Below the pieces are notes generated by a model. The model was given only the letters and a program-made list of their open reading frames with translations. It did not search any database and was not told where the DNA came from. Shown piece after piece: positions 48,839 through 48,901 of a stretch of DNA of 48,901 nt. Position 1 is the stretch's first letter, and each line of letters starts with the position of its first letter. The stretch covers positions 1 through 48,901 of the forward strand of contig ONAG01000024.1 in NCBI GenBank assembly GCA_900315745.1, written 5' to 3'. The position numbers and the translations under genes were made by a program. This stretch comes from an uncultured Prevotellaceae bacterium. Its GTDB lineage: Bacteria; Bacteroidota; Bacteroidia; Bacteroidales; Bacteroidaceae.

Positions 48839-48901
48839 ATGAGAACAGGAGAAAGGCTTTACAAGGAACCGAGAGTACGCATGATCACCGTCCATGCGGA
48901 A
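48839..48901 (+). CDS. Start of a small protein, cut by the window edge
   Basis: ATG at 48839 opens MRTGERLYKEPRVRMITVHA and runs off the right end. The YKEPRVRMITV pattern is like the short Y-x-P-x-V proteins common in Prevotella, compare the ORF at 32085. Its length is unknown. Confidence 0.4.
   Translation, partial: MRTGERLYKEPRVRMITVHAE

Overview
The window comes from a Bacteroidota genome, most likely Prevotella/Segatella or a close relative. Supporting signs are TAnnTTTG-type -7 promoter elements, BspA-like leucine-rich-repeat surface proteins, a GLPGLI protein next to a TonB-receptor-like barrel, YciI, DUF1349 and DUF3127 proteins, and weak Shine-Dalgarno sequences. All assignments rest on reading motifs; no database was searched.

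Region 1 (1-7.9 kb) is AT-richer. It holds the end of a DUF1349 gene, an amidohydrolase and a YciI protein. Then comes a leftward group that looks like a small ribosomally made peptide (RiPP) locus: a radical SAM/SPASM enzyme (2341-3924), an unlisted 33-residue Cys-containing peptide 19 bp downstream (2220-2321), and a protein of kinase-like or SelO-like appearance (1311-2150). A lipoprotein, a membrane Ser/Thr kinase with a regulator, and an oxidoreductase operon follow.

Region 2 (8.1-26.7 kb) is a plasmid-type backbone: phosphoribosyltransferase, a sliding clamp (DnaN-like), a RepB-type initiator with an HTH partner, a 2.8 kb array of about 39 same-direction 17-bp repeats bracketed and split by three inverted repeats, a candidate structured RNA, TopB, ParA, an adenine methyltransferase, MobC, a MobA-type relaxase, a second ParA and a DUF3408-like protein. 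MobC and the relaxase are flanked by extremely AT-rich non-coding DNA.

Region 3 (26.7-45.7 kb) is cargo: GLPGLI/TonB-like pair, lipoprotein, two large LRR surface proteins with a shared C-terminal region, small acidic proteins, a RecD2-like helicase, a Nudix hydrolase, a ketopantoate-reductase-like protein and two adjacent frameshifted genes. A free-standing structured RNA with its own promoter and terminator lies at 45.0-45.3 kb.

Region 4 (45.8-48.9 kb) holds a leftward array of 13 tRNA or tRNA-like genes (including Glu-CTC and Gln-CTG), an Hsp20 chaperone, and the third copy of a 205-bp leader element that also precedes the clamp gene and the 37.7 kb operon. Presence of that leader in regions 2, 3 and 4 suggests that 8-48.9 kb belongs to one large plasmid or integrated plasmid that runs off the right edge. 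Its left boundary is probably near 8 kb but no attachment site was seen.
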